Assembly: GCA_020342025.1 (NCBI GenBank)
Contig: CP070840.1
Span: 4,156,805 to 4,180,922 of the forward strand
DNA: 24,118 bases
DNA from: Deltaproteobacteria bacterium
GTDB taxonomy: Bacteria > Desulfobacterota > DSM-4660 > Desulfatiglandales > HGW-15
Direction of reading: 5' to 3'
Shown here: positions 22,797 to 24,118 of the stretch, one piece after another
Numbering within the stretch: position 1 is the first letter of the stretch
Layout: each line of letters starts with the position of its first letter
Translations under genes and position numbers: made by a program
The notes under the pieces: model-generated
What the model saw: only the letters and a program-made list of their open reading frames with translations
What the model was told of the DNA's origin: nothing
The model's database searches: none

Positions 22797-24118
22797 ATGG
22801 AAATCAAACTGCAAAAAAAAGACGAATACCGGTGGCTCATCCCCAAAACGGGTCAGATGCGTGTGCCCGGCCTGGTCTTTTCGAGTCCAGAACTCATAAA
22901 AATGGTTGAAAAAGACCAGAGCCTCGTCCAAGTGGCCAATGTGGCCACCCTGCCGGGTATCGTGAAAAACTCCCTTGCCATGCCCGACATACATTGGGGT
23001 TATGGTTTTCCCATCGGGGGCGTGGCAGCCTTTGACATGGAAGAAGGCATCGTCTCGCCCGGAGGCGTCGGATACGACATTAACTGTGGTTGTCGTATCA
23101 TGACGACTTTACTCAGGGCTGAGGAAATTAGGCCAATGCTAAAAGGCCTTGTCTCGGCACTTTTCAGAAACATTCCCGCCGGCGTGGGCTCAAGAGGCGC
23201 CATTCGCCTCTCAAAGGCCGATGAACGCAAGGTCGCTTTAGAAGGTTCTGCATGGGCCGTAAGAAACGGCTATGGGCAACCCGAGGACCTGGAAAGGACC
23301 GAGGACCATGGCACCATGGATGGCGCCGATCCCTCAGTCCTGAGTGACAGGGCCCTTAAAAGGGGAATTGATGAGTTGGGTACACTCGGGTCGGGTAATC
23401 ACTTTCTTGAAATCCAGGTGGTGGACCAGATCTATGACTCCCAATTAGCTAAAGATTTTCATCTTTTTGAGGGTCAGGTCACGGTCATGATCCATTCAGG
23501 CTCCAGGGGATTCGGCCACCAAATCTGCGATGACTTTCTAAAGGAAATGGGCAAGCATGTCTCGGCAAAAGGCTTCCAATTACCTGACAGGCAATTGGCC
23601 TGTGCCCATCTAAAGTCGGATCTTGGACACCGATATCTGGCAGGCATGGCCTGTGCCGCCAACTACGCCTGGGCAAATCGTCAGGTTCTCATGCACTTGG
23701 CTCACCAGACCCTTCTTGCCACACTTTCCATAAGCCCTCACGACCTGGGTATGGAACTCCTGTATGACGTCTGTCACAATATTGCTAAAAAAGAGCTTCA
23801 CGAGGTGGAAGGAGACGAGGTATACGTCTGCGTTCATCGAAAGGGTGCCACCCGCTCATTACCACCCGGACACCCAAAGGTGCCTGAGATCTATCGTCAC
23901 GCCGGTCAACCGGTCCTTATCCCCGGAGATATGGGAACCCATTCTTTTGTCCTTGCTGGGGCCCAAGGGGCCATGGAGCAGACCTTTGGCTCAACCTGCC
24001 ACGGAGCCGGTCGCGTTTTGAGCCGCACTAAGGCCGTAAAGATGGCAAAAGGAAGAGCCATACATCGTGAACTGGAAGACAAAGGGATTTTTGTGCAGTC
24101 CAGGGGCAAAAGAACACT
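22797..24118 (+). CDS. rtcB: RNA-splicing ligase RtcB (3' end cut by window)
   Basis: The first 440 codons of RtcB are present; the usual protein is about 480 residues, so about 40 residues lie beyond the window. RtcB joins RNA 2',3'-cyclic phosphate or 3'-phosphate ends to 5'-OH ends using GTP and Mn2+ in tRNA or RNA repair. The metal site includes GGVGYDINCG (Asp94, Cys97), GSGNHFLE and HSGSRGFGH; the guanylated His is His402 in CHGAGR. The residue after the metal Cys region is Cys99, where many RtcBs have Val. No frameshift is seen. The ATG is at 22797, 8 nt after archease, with no strong ribosome site, so coupling is likely. Confidence 0.96.
   Translation, partial: MEIKLQKKDEYRWLIPKTGQMRVPGLVFSSPELIKMVEKDQSLVQVANVATLPGIVKNSLAMPDIHWGYGFPIGGVAAFDMEEGIVSPGGVGYDINCGCRIMTTLLRAEEIRPMLKGLVSALFRNIPAGVGSRGAIRLSKADERKVALEGSAWAVRNGYGQPEDLERTEDHGTMDGADPSVLSDRALKRGIDELGTLGSGNHFLEIQVVDQIYDSQLAKDFHLFEGQVTVMIHSGSRGFGHQICDDFLKEMGKHVSAKGFQLPDRQLACAHLKSDLGHRYLAGMACAANYAWANRQVLMHLAHQTLLATLSISPHDLGMELLYDVCHNIAKKELHEVEGDEVYVCVHRKGATRSLPPGHPKVPEIYRHAGQPVLIPGDMGTHSFVLAGAQGAMEQTFGSTCHGAGRVLSRTKAVKMAKGRAIHRELEDKGIFVQSRGKRT

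Overview
The window looks like a chromosomal segment of a Gram-negative, probably anaerobic member of the Desulfobacterota (deltaproteobacterial sulfate reducers or syntrophs). This is an inference from the mix of genes: a four-ATPase tandem UvrA, RNase J, a short FtsK followed by LolA, a lone TatA, several small Cys-rich proteins, archease-RtcB, and many intergenic repeats. There is no rRNA or marker phylogeny here to prove it. Base composition is moderate (near half GC by eye). I saw no prophage, transposase, CRISPR array, tRNA or rRNA.

Layout, left to right. 1-226: a repeat-like leader with a terminator-like hairpin. 227-1114: a class I aldolase of the DHDPS/NAL superfamily that resembles 4-hydroxy-2-oxoglutarate aldolase more than DapA. 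1327-2148: an exported DUF4124/coiled-coil/retropepsin-like aspartic protease. 2329-3413: a 63-residue Cys/His protein overlapping (ATGA) a haloalkane dehalogenase with the full DhlA-type active site. 3808-4263: an exported small protein with an STI1-like tail. 4459-9870: a 1803-residue tandem UvrA, in effect a single-chain UvrA dimer. 10030-12370: sucC and sucD, pushed apart by a 300-bp repeat. 12411-13137: a Cys-rich hypothetical protein and tatA. 13193-13609 (minus): ssb. 14136-18936: RNase J, FtsK, LolA. 18937-19483: a nested repeat mosaic between convergent genes. 19484-22069 (minus): a VWA protein, a MoxR-type AAA ATPase and a 9-Cys small protein. 22360-24118: archease and rtcB, the latter cut by the window end.

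Functional links. The recognisable themes are information processing and repair (UvrA, Ssb, RNase J, FtsK, archease-RtcB), envelope biogenesis (TatA, LolA, exported proteins) and central carbon metabolism (SucCD). The MoxR-VWA pair is a chaperone-like metal-insertion or assembly module with no target enzyme in view. The archease-rtcB pair has a near-consensus promoter that also fixes the archease start.

The most notable signals are the asymmetric tandem UvrA, whose second half lacks the insertion domain, and an intergenic repeat family built of 8-nt GGARTANT units in inverted arrays, present three times (2182-2302, 13816-13894, 18079-18182). Next come the repeat between sucC and sucD, the nested inverted repeat at about 18988-19445, a perfect 18-bp palindrome before the STI1-like gene, and a 102-bp element bounded by a 15-bp inverted repeat at 3561-3662.
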